From Winogradskyella sp. (GTDB lineage Bacteria; Bacteroidota; Bacteroidia; Flavobacteriales; Flavobacteriaceae): 64,000 nucleotides of DNA. Both the position numbers and the translations under genes were made by a program. This document shows positions 54,951-64,000 of this stretch, piece after piece; position 1 is the stretch's first letter, and the number at the start of each line of letters is the position of its first letter. Location: contig NZ_JANQIM010000014.1 in NCBI RefSeq assembly GCF_028282165.1, forward strand, positions 35,158-99,157. The letters are read 5' to 3'. A model generated the notes under the pieces. That model did no database searches. It worked only from the letters and a program-made list of their open reading frames with translations, and was not told the DNA's origin.

Positions 54951-57900
54951 AAGGTTTTCTTGGTTATTTTATAAAATATCCAGTAGCTGTAAATATATTT
55001 ATAATCGGCTTTCTCATATTTGGATTTTTGGGCTACCAAAAAATGAATTCTTCATTCTTTCCGCTAGCCGATGCTAAAACTATTCAAATTTCAGTGACCT
55101 ATCCTGGAGCTTCTCCAGAAGAAGTAGAAGAAGGCATTGTAGATAAAATTGAGCGTAATCTCAAAGGTATTGAGGGTATCGATAGGGTAAGCTCAATTTC
55201 GCAAGAGAACAATGCCAGTATCACCGTAGAAATACTATCTGGTTTTGATATCAATTTAGTTTTAGAGGATGTTAAAAATGCGGTGGATCGAATTGCCTCA
55301 TTTCCTAATAACATTGAGCCACCAGTTATTGAAGCTATAAAACCTGTCAGGCCTGCTATATCATTTATTATTACCGGAGACAAAATTCCGCTTAGTATAC
55401 TAAAACAATACGCTCAAGATGTAGAAGATGAGCTGTTGAAAATTGAAGGTATTTCACAAATTTCTTTATCAGGTTTTCCAGATGAGGAAATAGAGGTGGC
55501 TATTTCAGAGGCCAAACTGAGAACATATGATTTAACCTTCGAAGAAGTAGCTAAGTCAGTCGCTGAGGCCAATATTATAATTTCAGGAGGGTCAATAAAA
55601 ACAGATAATGAAGAGTTTTTGATTAGGGCAGACAATAAGGGTTATTTTGCGGATAAACTAAAAAATGTTGTTGTTAAATCATCTTCTGATGGCTCTAAAG
55701 TATATCTACGAGATGTAGCTACACTAAATGATAGATTTAGCGAAAACCCAGATCAGCTTTATTATAACGGGCAACAGGCTATTCAGATAGATCTAAACAA
55801 TACCAATTCTGAAGATTTAATAGGTAGTGTAGAGAGTGTAAAATCATACATTAAGACATTTAATGAAGATAACGAAAACATACAATTAAAGGCCATTTTT
55901 AATAGTGCTGATCTGATACAGGACAGAATTAACCTTCTGCTTGAAAATGCACTTGTAGGAATGGTTCTGGTATTGGTGCTATTGTCATTCTTTCTTAGGC
56001 CAAGTGTGGCGTTTTGGGTTGCGTTTGGCTTGCCAATTTCATTTCTCGGGATGTTTATCTTATTGCCAAATTATGGAGTTACATTAAACATGTTGTCCAT
56101 GTTTGGAATGATTTTGGTCATTGGTATATTGGTAGATGATGCTATTGTTATTGCAGAAAACATTTATAGCAGACGCGAAAGGGGAGAATCGCCCATTAAA
56201 GCAGCGGTCTACGGTACAATTGAGGTTTTAAAACCTATACTCTCGGCAATAGCGACAACGATTTTGGCATTTTCAGTATTCTTCTTTTTAGAAGGTCAAG
56301 TTGGGGATTTCTTTCGGGATATAGCTCTTGTAGTTACACTAACGCTTTTAGTTTCGTTAATAGAGGCACTACTTATTCTTCCTGCACATTTAGCGCATTC
56401 AAAGGACATTAAAAATATCAAAAAGGTGAATAGGTTTAATCGATATGGTGAACAATTTATGGATTACCTCAAGGACAGAGTCTACAGTCCTATTTACAAA
56501 AAATCGCTAAAGCATAAATTTTTATCATTTGCAATTGTACTTTTCCTTTTTGTAATTACGCTTGGTGCATTTTCTAGCGGCATTATAAAGCTTACATTTT
56601 TTCCTACGAATGCCAGCGATCAAATTGTCGCAACTATTAATACACCACAAGGAACCAGTGAGCGAATTACAGATTCTATCGCTTCTCATATTGAGAATGT
56701 TATCTGGAAAATTAATGATGATTTAGGTCCAAACGAGCGTAATGAACCCCATATTATAGGTACAGTAAAACGCTTGGGGCCAACGAGTGCGTCTGCAAGT
56801 AGCATTACAATAAACTTATCGCCAAGTGAAACAAGAACCATCTCTTCGGTAGAGATAACGGATATGATACGGTCCGGCGTAGGTACAATACCATTATTAG
56901 AAAAGCTAACATTTAATTCTGGCTCTAATGTTGGTGGAGCACCTATATCCGTTTCTTTACAAGGCGATAATATAGAACAAATTAATGTAGCAAAGGAGAT
57001 AGTTTATGCAGAATTAAAGCAAAACCCAGATATAAAAGATATTACGGACTCTAGTCCAAAAGGTATAAAAGAGATAAATCTAAAATTAAAGGCAAACGCT
57101 ACTTTATTAGGTCTTACTTATAATAGTCTTATGGTTCAAGTACGAAATGCCTTTTATGGTAATGAGGTTCAGCGTGTACAACGAGGACAAGATGAGGTGA
57201 AGATATGGGTTAGGTATAATAGAGAAAATAGATCTAGCCTTAATAACATAAATAATATTGAAATAGACACCCAAAACGGGAGAGTGCCACTATCGCAAGT
57301 AGCTTCATATACGATTGAACGTGGTGAGGTAGCTATAAATCATTTGGACTTCATTAGAGAGGTAACAGTAGAAGCTGATATTGCTAACCCTAAAGTGAGC
57401 TCTACAGAAATCATGCGAGACTTAAGGACAAGGGTTGGAGATTCAATTGAAGCAAAATATCCAGGTGTTTCCGTTTCTACAGAAGGACAAAATAGGGAAG
57501 CTAATAAAATTGCAGATTCTGCAGCGGCAGTTTTACCTGCTGTAATATTTCTTATTTATGTTGTCATCGTTTTTACATTTAGGTCTTTCAGCCAACCGTT
57601 TATCTTATTGGCACTTATTCCTTTTTCACTGATTGGAGTAGCTTGGGGACATTATCTTCATGGGTTTTCTATGAGTATTTTATCGTATTTAGGAATTGTT
57701 GGTTTAATTGGGATTGTGGTTAATGATGGTTTGGTATTTACCAATAAATTCAATTCATACTTAAAACAAGGATTAAAGTTTGATGATGCGCTATTTGAAA
57801 CAGGAAGAGCACGCTTTAGAGCCATTTTTCTAACCTCAATGACAACCATTGCAGGTTTGGCTCCGCTCATGCTAGAGCGAAGTTTGCAGGCGCAATTTCT

Positions 57901-58096
57901 AATTCCTATGGCTTTGGCGATATCTTATGGAATCGCCATTGCAACGCTGTTAACGCTTTTTATACTGCCAATTTTTCTTTCGTTCTCCAATACCATCAAA
58001 GTATATATAAAGTATATAAATACAGGCATAAAACCAACAAAAGAAGAAGTAGAGCGTGCAATTATAGAACAAAAAGTTGAGCATGAAGAGTTTTGA
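54947..58096 (+). CDS. RND efflux permease (AcrB family)
   Basis: The 1049-residue inner-membrane pump has the RND layout of 12 helices and two large periplasmic loops. The N-terminus (FIKYPVAVNIFIIGFLIFGF) and the helix-4 motif GILVDDAIVIAENIY, with its proton-relay Asp pair, are typical. So is the repeated C-terminal block GIVGLIGIVVNDGLVF. Full length, no frameshift. The substrate may be drugs or cellular lipids. The operon position after a FadL-like barrel and DUF4270 protein makes an envelope role possible. Confidence 0.93.
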   Translation: MKGFLGYFIKYPVAVNIFIIGFLIFGFLGYQKMNSSFFPLADAKTIQISVTYPGASPEEVEEGIVDKIERNLKGIEGIDRVSSISQENNASITVEILSGFDINLVLEDVKNAVDRIASFPNNIEPPVIEAIKPVRPAISFIITGDKIPLSILKQYAQDVEDELLKIEGISQISLSGFPDEEIEVAISEAKLRTYDLTFEEVAKSVAEANIIISGGSIKTDNEEFLIRADNKGYFADKLKNVVVKSSSDGSKVYLRDVATLNDRFSENPDQLYYNGQQAIQIDLNNTNSEDLIGSVESVKSYIKTFNEDNENIQLKAIFNSADLIQDRINLLLENALVGMVLVLVLLSFFLRPSVAFWVAFGLPISFLGMFILLPNYGVTLNMLSMFGMILVIGILVDDAIVIAENIYSRRERGESPIKAAVYGTIEVLKPILSAIATTILAFSVFFFLEGQVGDFFRDIALVVTLTLLVSLIEALLILPAHLAHSKDIKNIKKVNRFNRYGEQFMDYLKDRVYSPIYKKSLKHKFLSFAIVLFLFVITLGAFSSGIIKLTFFPTNASDQIVATINTPQGTSERITDSIASHIENVIWKINDDLGPNERNEPHIIGTVKRLGPTSASASSITINLSPSETRTISSVEITDMIRSGVGTIPLLEKLTFNSGSNVGGAPISVSLQGDNIEQINVAKEIVYAELKQNPDIKDITDSSPKGIKEINLKLKANATLLGLTYNSLMVQVRNAFYGNEVQRVQRGQDEVKIWVRYNRENRSSLNNINNIEIDTQNGRVPLSQVASYTIERGEVAINHLDFIREVTVEADIANPKVSSTEIMRDLRTRVGDSIEAKYPGVSVSTEGQNREANKIADSAAAVLPAVIFLIYVVIVFTFRSFSQPFILLALIPFSLIGVAWGHYLHGFSMSILSYLGIVGLIGIVVNDGLVFTNKFNSYLKQGLKFDDALFETGRARFRAIFLTSMTTIAGLAPLMLERSLQAQFLIPMALAISYGIAIATLLTLFILPIFLSFSNTIKVYIKYINTGIKPTKEEVERAIIEQKVEHEEF

Positions 58097-59393
58097 AACT
58101 TTATATCTAGGCGTCGTTTTCTTAATAAGTACTATGGCATCAGCACAGGATGTACTAACAGTGGATGATGCCATAAAGATTGCCGTTGAAAGCAATTATG
58201 ATGTTCGTATTGCAAAAAATGATACTGAGATTTCCGATATCGAAAATGGAGTTTTAAATAGTGGTTATTTACCCAAAGTTAGCGCTTCTGGCGGGGTTAA
58301 CTATTCAGACGAAAACCAGAGCGTCGTTTTTTCGGACGGAAGTGGAGCCAATATATCAGGTGCTATTACAGAATCCTACAATGCATCTATAACGGCAGAC
58401 TACACAATTTTTGATGGATTAGAACGAAAATTCAATGTTAAAAAAAATGCCGAAAACCTCAATCTAAAAAAACTACAAGAGCGCCAATCTATTGAGAATA
58501 CCATAATAGCTTTGTATGATGCCTATTATAATGTGGCATATCAGAAACAGATCGCAGAAAACTTAAAACTGAATATAGAAAACTCTTTAGATCGTTTAGA
58601 GCGTACCAAAAAAAAGCTAAAGTATGGTCAAGGTACCAAGCTAGATGAACTCAATGCGCAAGTAGACCTAAATAACGATAACATATCATATGCCGCCGCA
58701 AATAAAGATTATAAAAATGCAAGGCGTAATCTTAATTTGCTTTTGGGTAGGGATATTTCTATGGTTTTTGACATAGACACTACGGTTGTTTTTTTAGAGC
58801 AGCTCAACGAGGATTTTGTTTTGGAAAGTTCTGAGAAGGAAAACATTACTTCACTTCTAAATCAACAAAATGTATTGCTGAGTGATCTGGATATTGAAAT
58901 CAATAAGGCCAAGTTTTTACCTAAAGTAAATGGAAGTGTAAGTTATAATTGGAATCAGAGCATTAATCCACCAACTAATTTTGCTCTCGAAAATGAAGCC
59001 TATGGGCTTAATCTGGGTCTAAGTCTATCTTGGAATATTTTTGATGGCGGCCAATCAAAAACTAGAGTGCAAACCGCCAGAATTACGAAAGAGAACAGGG
59101 AAATAGAATTGTATAGAGCTAAGGAAGAGTTAAAAAAAGAAGTCTATAATGCCTATGAAGACTACACCAATAAACAGTTTACTTTAGAAGCCGAAAAAAA
59201 CAATGTAGCAACAAATAAACTTAATTTTAGTAGAACACAAAATCAGTTTAGCCTTGGTCAAGTATCTGCCATTCAGTTTAGGGAGGCTCAAATTAACCTT
59301 TTTAATGCATTGAACAATCAGGCAAAAGCAAAGTACGATTTAAAAATAGCTGAGATCAATCTGTTGCAATTGGCAGGAAAGCTAATTGAATAA
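58083..59393 (+). CDS. TolC-family outer-membrane channel
   Basis: The start ATG 58083, overlapping the pump gene's 3' end by 14 bases, gives 436 residues with a signal peptide ending ASAQD. The body has long helices and the repeat pattern of TolC-type outer-membrane factors, with GVNYSDENQS and SVSYNWNQS strands and two homologous halves. It completes the tripartite pump. Confidence 0.88.
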   Translation: MKSFETLYLGVVFLISTMASAQDVLTVDDAIKIAVESNYDVRIAKNDTEISDIENGVLNSGYLPKVSASGGVNYSDENQSVVFSDGSGANISGAITESYNASITADYTIFDGLERKFNVKKNAENLNLKKLQERQSIENTIIALYDAYYNVAYQKQIAENLKLNIENSLDRLERTKKKLKYGQGTKLDELNAQVDLNNDNISYAAANKDYKNARRNLNLLLGRDISMVFDIDTTVVFLEQLNEDFVLESSEKENITSLLNQQNVLLSDLDIEINKAKFLPKVNGSVSYNWNQSINPPTNFALENEAYGLNLGLSLSWNIFDGGQSKTRVQTARITKENREIELYRAKEELKKEVYNAYEDYTNKQFTLEAEKNNVATNKLNFSRTQNQFSLGQVSAIQFREAQINLFNALNNQAKAKYDLKIAEINLLQLAGKLIE

Positions 59394-59504
59394 CGAAGTT
59401 AGATTCTCATCGTTGTCTTTATGGTAAATGATCTTATGAACGTATCCTCTGGCACAGGTATTCAAAACGAAAAGACACTAAAAAATTGACAAGAAATAAC
59501 AGTT

Positions 59505-60587
59505 CTACGAATCTAACCATTGCTTAAATGCTGCCGCCTTATTTTTGCCAATAATTATATCGATTTCTGACTCTGGTGTCACTTGAATATTCAACTTACT
59601 ATTTCCAAACTTTGTTATGGTTTTAATAGCTGATATCGCCACAATTACTTGGCGGTTTACTCTAAAAAAAGAGCGCTCATCGAGATAAGAGTAGATCAGA
59701 TCCAAACTTTCATTGGTGGTGGATCGCTTTCCATCTTTCTGCACAATATAAGTAATGGTATGGTCTACATAGATATAAGCGATATCGTCAGTAAAAACAG
59801 GCAAAAGTTCATTGCGCACATAGGTGAGTAATCTCTTTTTGGACGTTTCTTTTGTGGTGTCTGGTGTCTGATCGTTATTAGAATTTATACCGAGATTTTG
59901 TTGGTATTGTGACAATGATTCGTTCAACTTAGATAAACTCACCACTTCGTCTTTTAGATTGAAAAGCTTATCGGACAATTGTGTGTCATAAAAATTACTT
60001 ACACGTCTAATAATTATAAAAACAAATAACAAAATACTGAGACCCAAAAAAGTGAAGAATAAGTATAAATTTCGTTTCCAAATGGAGATTAAGCCGTTCA
60101 GTTTGTTCGTGTTAAAATGACCAATAATAATCCAATCTGTCTGCGCTACTGGTGCCATATATGCAATTTCATTGGTTACGCTCGTAGCATTAATAGTCTG
60201 TTGGTATATGGTTTCGGCAGATAGTACATTTTTAATGGAAGACGCACTTTGAGTACCGTCCATTATATTGTTAATCTTTATGGTCTCTGGATAACTAATA
60301 ATTTTTCCAGACCAATCTATTATAGAAATAAAGTGCATGTTCGTATGACTATTCTCGGTCCAATTCTGAATGATGGATTTTATATCTTCTTTTGAAGTTT
60401 CATCAGAACCGTAAGTGCTCGAAAGGCTTGCCACCTGATCAACATTTTGTTTCAAAGACGTAATTTCACTTTCAACCAAAGGAATAGCAATAGATTTAAT
60501 AATTAATGGAGAAGAAATGATGGTGAAGGCCGTAAACAAGACAACACAAGCTAATCCACTATACAAATAAAATCGGTTGGTCTTCAT
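59505..60587 (-). CDS. Membrane LytTR regulator with extracytoplasmic Cache-like domain
   Basis: The 360-residue protein has two transmembrane helices (about 10-30 and 170-190) flanking an extracytoplasmic domain with IIDWSGKIISYPE and AYMAPVAQTDWIIIGH, which resembles a Cache sensor. A coiled segment and a C-terminal LytTR DNA-binding domain (about 255-355; IAYIYVDHTITYIVQKDGKRS, FFRVNRQVIVAISAIKTI) follow. It converges on the TolC gene. Confidence 0.85.
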   Translation of the reverse strand: MKTNRFYLYSGLACVVLFTAFTIISSPLIIKSIAIPLVESEITSLKQNVDQVASLSSTYGSDETSKEDIKSIIQNWTENSHTNMHFISIIDWSGKIISYPETIKINNIMDGTQSASSIKNVLSAETIYQQTINATSVTNEIAYMAPVAQTDWIIIGHFNTNKLNGLISIWKRNLYLFFTFLGLSILLFVFIIIRRVSNFYDTQLSDKLFNLKDEVVSLSKLNESLSQYQQNLGINSNNDQTPDTTKETSKKRLLTYVRNELLPVFTDDIAYIYVDHTITYIVQKDGKRSTTNESLDLIYSYLDERSFFRVNRQVIVAISAIKTITKFGNSKLNIQVTPESEIDIIIGKNKAAAFKQWLDS

Positions 60588-60768
60588 AATTTAAATCAAG
60601 ATATTCCAAAAATACGACTTTGTCATAGTTTTTATGGCTAATCAAAAAGTAAGCATTCCGTTTTAAACCCGAATTTTCACTTTTAGATAGAATGCGGGCA
60701 CTTTAATAATCCATTTGAAGTTTAATACCTAATTTTGTCTATAAATAAATTAATTTGAGGCTTGGTTG

Positions 60769-61197
60769 ATGTACAAGAATATTGTCTTTAAAGTTTCTGT
60801 GGTCGTTGTCATCCTTATCTTGGTTGGCTTTGTATTTGCTATGTTTGGTAAGAAAGATACAAGTCGAATAAAAACCAAAACCAAATTGTCATCCAGTGAA
60901 TTATTACAAAAAACAACTAACAGTGACAGCTTATTATTAAATGATTATATTGAAAAGGCGATAGAAGTCACAGGACCAATTAAGGATATAACGATTAAAG
61001 ATAACAAAGTCACTATTCTATTACATGGCGGACATGAAAGCAGATTAGTGATTTGCGAAATGCAAACCAATCAAAATAAATACATGGACCAACTATCGAA
61101 GGGTGAAGTGGTGAATATTAAAGGTGTATTCAAAGGCGTATTGTTAGATGCCATTCTTTTGAATTGTATAATAATCGAAAAAAATCGTAATGGTTAA
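60769..61197 (+). CDS. Membrane-anchored OB-fold (tRNA_anti-like) protein
   Basis: The start ATG 60769 gives 142 residues. An N-terminal transmembrane anchor (about 5-25) is followed by an OB-fold-like domain with IEVTGPIKDITIKDNKVTILLHG and GEVVNIKGVFKG, matching the tRNA_anti-like family. It overlaps the following YceI gene by 8 bases. Its function is unknown. Confidence 0.75.
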   Translation: MYKNIVFKVSVVVVILILVGFVFAMFGKKDTSRIKTKTKLSSSELLQKTTNSDSLLLNDYIEKAIEVTGPIKDITIKDNKVTILLHGGHESRLVICEMQTNQNKYMDQLSKGEVVNIKGVFKGVLLDAILLNCIIIEKNRNG

Positions 61198-61732
61198 ACA
61201 GCTACTATTCGTTTGTGCTTTTCTTTTATTATCTATCGCATTACCAGAACAGTATATTACGCGTCAAGGTACAGTGACTTTTTTTTCCTACACTAATGTC
61301 GAAAACATTCAAGCCACCAATAATCAGGTATTAAGTTTATTTCAGCCAGATGATAGTGCCATCGCAGTTAGTATTCTAATGAGGGCTTTTGTTTTTGAAA
61401 AGTCTTTGATGCAAGAACATTTCAATGAAAGTTATATCGAGTCCGATTTATATCCTAAAGCGACATTTGAAGGTTCCATAATCGATTTTGATCCAAGTAT
61501 TGAAGGTGAACAAACACGTATAATTAAAGGCGATTTCACCTTAAAGGACGTTACAAAGCAACGCGAAATAAAAACAAAGATTACTAAAACCGAGAAAGGA
61601 TATCTTATAGAAGGCGAATTTAATGTATCTATTAAAGACCATAACATTAAAGTGCCGGGATTGCTATCTCCAAATATTGCTGAAACTATTAATGTATCGT
61701 TTAATTTTCAATACGAGCCCTATGAAAACTAA
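61190..61732 (+). CDS. YceI family protein
   Basis: The 180-residue exported protein has the YceI lipocalin-like fold. Residues GTVTFFSYTNVENIQATNNQ are the conserved start. The region ESDLYPKATFEGSI and the TLKDVTK...GEFNVSIKDHNIKVPG segment match the family. YceI proteins bind polyisoprenoid lipids. It overlaps both neighbours. Confidence 0.88.
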   Translation: MVKQLLFVCAFLLLSIALPEQYITRQGTVTFFSYTNVENIQATNNQVLSLFQPDDSAIAVSILMRAFVFEKSLMQEHFNESYIESDLYPKATFEGSIIDFDPSIEGEQTRIIKGDFTLKDVTKQREIKTKITKTEKGYLIEGEFNVSIKDHNIKVPGLLSPNIAETINVSFNFQYEPYEN

Positions 61733-62609
61733 AGCCCTATTTATTTTAGCATTAACGATAGGTTGTACATATCAGTTACAAGCACAGAATCTTTTGGAGG
61801 AATTAAACCGTGTTAATAAGGATTCGGTTTATGACATTTCTGCAACATTCAAGGCAACACGCCTTTCTATTGGCCATTCTGTGGAAACACGAAAAAAGAA
61901 TGTTTTGGAGATTTCGGCAATGACGCGTTATTGGAATACACAAAGAGAGACTAGCAATTCATTCGTTGCTGATAAAATGTCGGCGCGATTTGGTTTGGAC
62001 TACGGTATTTCTGATCGATTAACTTTTGGTTTAGGTTTAAGCACCCAAGGAATTGTTTGGGATGGATTTTTAAAATACCGTCTAGTTAAGCAACAAAACA
62101 AGGGAAATATTGCTAGTATTACCCTTCTACAGACAGCAACGCATAGAGATTTAGATGACATCTCTAATAATATATACAGCGGTACTTCGGGATCTTTCAG
62201 CTTTAGTGATAAACTTGCCTTTACAACCCAATTACTCATTGCACGAAAGTTTTCAAGAAACTTTTCATTGCAAATTGCACCAACTTACATTCATAGAAAT
62301 ACGTCTATTTTTCAAGGTGATAGAGATCAGTATGCCGTTGGATTTGGAGGAAGGTATAAAGTGGGTCGACATGTATCAGTCGTTTCAGAATATTATTATG
62401 TGCTAAATCCTGTTGACAGTCCAGACACCTATGGACCTTTTTCATTAGGTGTTAATTGGGAATTGAGCGATCTTATGCTTCAATTTAAAATGACCAATAA
62501 CGGTGCCTTTGTTGAAGATACATTCATTACCAGAACTCAGAATAATTTCAACTTTAGGGACGGTAACTTTTACTTTGGTTTTCACGCTACTTACTTCATT
62601 CAGCTATAA
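61722..62609 (+). CDS. DUF5777 family outer-membrane barrel protein
   Basis: The start ATG 61722 (MKTKALFILALTIG) overlaps the YceI stop by 11 bases and gives 295 residues with a signal peptide ending QLQAQ. The body has the DUF5777 barrel pattern: FKATRLSIGHSVETRKKN, FGLDYGISDRLTFGLGLS, YAVGFGGRYKVGRH and a terminal strand FGFHATYFIQL. The three-gene set OB-fold/YceI/DUF5777 is a compact operon. Confidence 0.83.
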   Translation: MKTKALFILALTIGCTYQLQAQNLLEELNRVNKDSVYDISATFKATRLSIGHSVETRKKNVLEISAMTRYWNTQRETSNSFVADKMSARFGLDYGISDRLTFGLGLSTQGIVWDGFLKYRLVKQQNKGNIASITLLQTATHRDLDDISNNIYSGTSGSFSFSDKLAFTTQLLIARKFSRNFSLQIAPTYIHRNTSIFQGDRDQYAVGFGGRYKVGRHVSVVSEYYYVLNPVDSPDTYGPFSLGVNWELSDLMLQFKMTNNGAFVEDTFITRTQNNFNFRDGNFYFGFHATYFIQL

Positions 62610-62681
62610 TTCCATAGAAAGCACTAATCGTGTCAATTTTATTTATTAAACAAAGCAATAGTTTTTCAAACTGTTGTGAAT

Positions 62682-62707
62682 AAAGGGATTGCTGAAATTC
62701 CTTTTTA
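62682..62707 (+). terminator. Possible Rho-independent terminator
   Basis: AAAGGGA and TTCCTTTTT form a 7-bp stem with one G-T pair, followed by a T run, in the gap after the DUF5777 gene. It is short, so only moderate trust. Confidence 0.4.
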
Positions 62708-62798
62708 AAGCCGTTTTTTCCGTTTCACCTCTTTTTAGTTGTAAGAGGGCGTTTTGGCACCTTTAATTTGCAGTATCAAATTTTAAACAAACAAAACG

Positions 62799-63314
62799 AT
62801 GAAAAAGATTTTTTTATTACTACTAATTACCATTGGATGCTTCAGTTGCAGTTCAGACGATGATTCTTATAATGATAACGAACCAATACCAGAAACAAGC
62901 GTGGTGAGATTGTTAAGTGTCAATGCAATCACCAATGAAGTCGAAATCTCGAACTTAGGGAATGCAACAGTAAATGTCGAAAATTATTATTTGTGTTTAG
63001 GACCTGGAAGATATCCTCGAATAGGAGATATTGCAACTGGGTCTACTAATCTAGCACCAGATCAGAGTGTTACTTTAAATTACGAATTAAGTGAGGCTGC
63101 TGAAGGTATATTGCTTTTCACTACAAACACCTTCACATCGACAGATCCAGACGTCTTACTCGATTATATACAATGGGGAGCCCCAAATCAGATACGTGTA
63201 GAAAATGCAGTCACTGCTGGGCGTTGGGATAGTGCATCAAACTTTGTACAAGGTAACTCACCGTTTAGGTTTAATGGAAATGCTACAGATATAGGGGTGA
63301 CGTTTTGGGAATAA
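62799..63314 (+). CDS. Lamin-tail-like (LTD) lipoprotein
   Basis: The 171-residue lipoprotein has a lipobox in GCFSCSSDDD. A beta-rich domain (VRLLSVNAITNEVEISNLGNATVNVENYYLCLG...) resembles lamin-tail-type (LTD) domains, ending QIRVENAVTAGRWDSASNF. It is paralogous to the gene that starts at 63509. No function is known; it is probably a surface protein. Confidence 0.72.
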   Translation: MKKIFLLLLITIGCFSCSSDDDSYNDNEPIPETSVVRLLSVNAITNEVEISNLGNATVNVENYYLCLGPGRYPRIGDIATGSTNLAPDQSVTLNYELSEAAEGILLFTTNTFTSTDPDVLLDYIQWGAPNQIRVENAVTAGRWDSASNFVQGNSPFRFNGNATDIGVTFWE

Positions 63315-63508
63315 ATTGCTATGAAAATTCTTGAAGAAAAACGAAGCCCCTCTTTGTTCCAAATCTATCATACATAACCTATAGTTATAAGCATCTTTCA
63401 TAAGATACAAACTAATCATTTAGGGGGTTAGTTAGCTGAAGTCTGTCTGATGTGTTGGTGTTAGCCAGAACTTAAAATTATTTTAATTAATCAAAATACA
63501 TAAAAACA

Positions 63509-64000
63509 ATGAAACGTAAAATTACTTTAGAAAGCCCACACAAAACTATACTCGGATTGGTATTTAGTTTATTAATAGGTATTGTTGTAAACGCACAGGC
63601 TATTATTAGAGTCGAAAGTGTAAACACAGAATTAGATCAAATTGTCTTAACAAATTTAGGAGACACCTCACAAGATATAGGGACTTACTGGTTATGCTTA
63701 GGTCCTGGGTCTTACGTGCAGGTCAGTGATGCCGCAATGGGCCCAACGAGTTTAGCACCTGGCGAAGATGTTACGGTAAACTATGATGTAGACCCGGTAG
63801 CAGATGGCTTCAGTCTGTTTACGACCAACAGTTTTAGTTCGAGCGATCCGGATATCCTTATCGATTACCTGCAATGGGGCGCGGGCAACCAGGCAAGGGT
63901 AGGACAGGCCGTAACGGCAGGCCGCTGGGACGATGCGAACAACTTCGTGTCGGGAAGTTCGCCATATACCTTTACGGGAACGGCCACGGATTTCGGGTCG
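63509..64000 (+). CDS. Lamin-tail-like exported protein (partial, runs off the window)
   Basis: The ATG at 63509 opens a frame with no stop to the window end (164 codons): MKRKITLESPHKTILG..., a signal peptide ending VNAQ, then a domain homologous to the previous gene. Shared features are YWLCLGPG against YYLCLGPG, DPDILIDYLQWGA against DPDVLLDYIQWGA and AVTAGRWDDANNF against AVTAGRWDSASNF. From about 63700 the DNA becomes markedly GC-rich (35 and 37 G/C in the 60-base lines at 63841 and 63901) while the protein stays homologous. Being longer than its paralogue, it may be a multi-module surface protein. Confidence 0.8.
   Translation, partial: MKRKITLESPHKTILGLVFSLLIGIVVNAQAIIRVESVNTELDQIVLTNLGDTSQDIGTYWLCLGPGSYVQVSDAAMGPTSLAPGEDVTVNYDVDPVADGFSLFTTNSFSSSDPDILIDYLQWGAGNQARVGQAVTAGRWDDANNFVSGSSPYTFTGTATDFGS

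Overview
The window looks like the chromosome of a marine member of the Flavobacteriaceae (Bacteroidota). The support is low GC with short AT-rich spacers, a type IX secretion (T9SS) C-terminal sorting domain, DUF4270 and DUF5777 proteins, LytTR two-component pairs, TAnnTTTG-type -7 boxes and many lipoproteins with an S-C lipobox. No genus can be named. No rRNA, tRNA, CRISPR array or IS transposase was seen.

Layout. (1) 128-7129 is a defence island built like an integron cassette array. Four single-gene units lie on the minus strand: a PD-(D/E)xK-NACHT protein, a DUF2971 protein, a TIR protein and AbiH. They are separated and flanked by five imperfect palindromes of about 80-130 bp resembling attC recombination sites. 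Two stop codons lie inside the GTTAGG/GTTAGC core of the neighbouring palindrome. A short tyrosine recombinase that is not a typical integron integrase sits at the left edge. (2) 7351-25894 is an accessory metabolic and regulatory region. It holds AraC regulators, an ABM monooxygenase, DoxX, an SMR exporter, an aldo-keto reductase, a lipoprotein acetolactate decarboxylase, a TetR regulator, alpha/beta hydrolases, an SDR, an amidohydrolase, a GlxA-type regulator without a normal start codon, and a serine hydrolase. A 67-residue membrane protein occurs once intact and once frameshifted. (3) 25980-29183 is a minus-strand cluster with a signal-peptide-bearing LuxR-type regulator and two exported proteins. 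(4) 29460-33021 is an ECF sigma operon: sigma factor, membrane HEAT-repeat protein (likely anti-sigma), exported beta-rich protein and S41-like protease. (5) 33153-41882 holds decayed hydrolase fragments, exported proteins, an AraC regulator, a CPBP protease, a secreted esterase and a large T9SS cargo protein with a GC-rich Calx-beta-like module. (6) 42101-44655 is a five-gene minus-strand cluster: an HExxH protein, an unlisted 41-residue membrane peptide, a membrane protein, DUF2975 and an XRE regulator. (7) 44867-50691 holds LytTR signalling proteins, a thioredoxin-like protein, and a Kelch lipoprotein paired with an outer-membrane barrel. (8) 50898-59393 is a run of six tightly packed genes: DUF4270 lipoprotein, FadL-like barrel, Spy-like protein, then RND adaptor, RND pump and TolC. 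(9) 59505-64000 holds a membrane LytTR regulator, an OB-fold/YceI/DUF5777 operon, and two paralogous lamin-tail-like exported proteins. The second runs off the window and turns GC-rich.

The strongest candidate for something little described is the array of large single-gene antiphage cassettes bounded by attC-like palindromes with no recognisable IntI in the window. Everything here is read by eye; fold prediction, profile searches and genome-wide repeat searches were not run.
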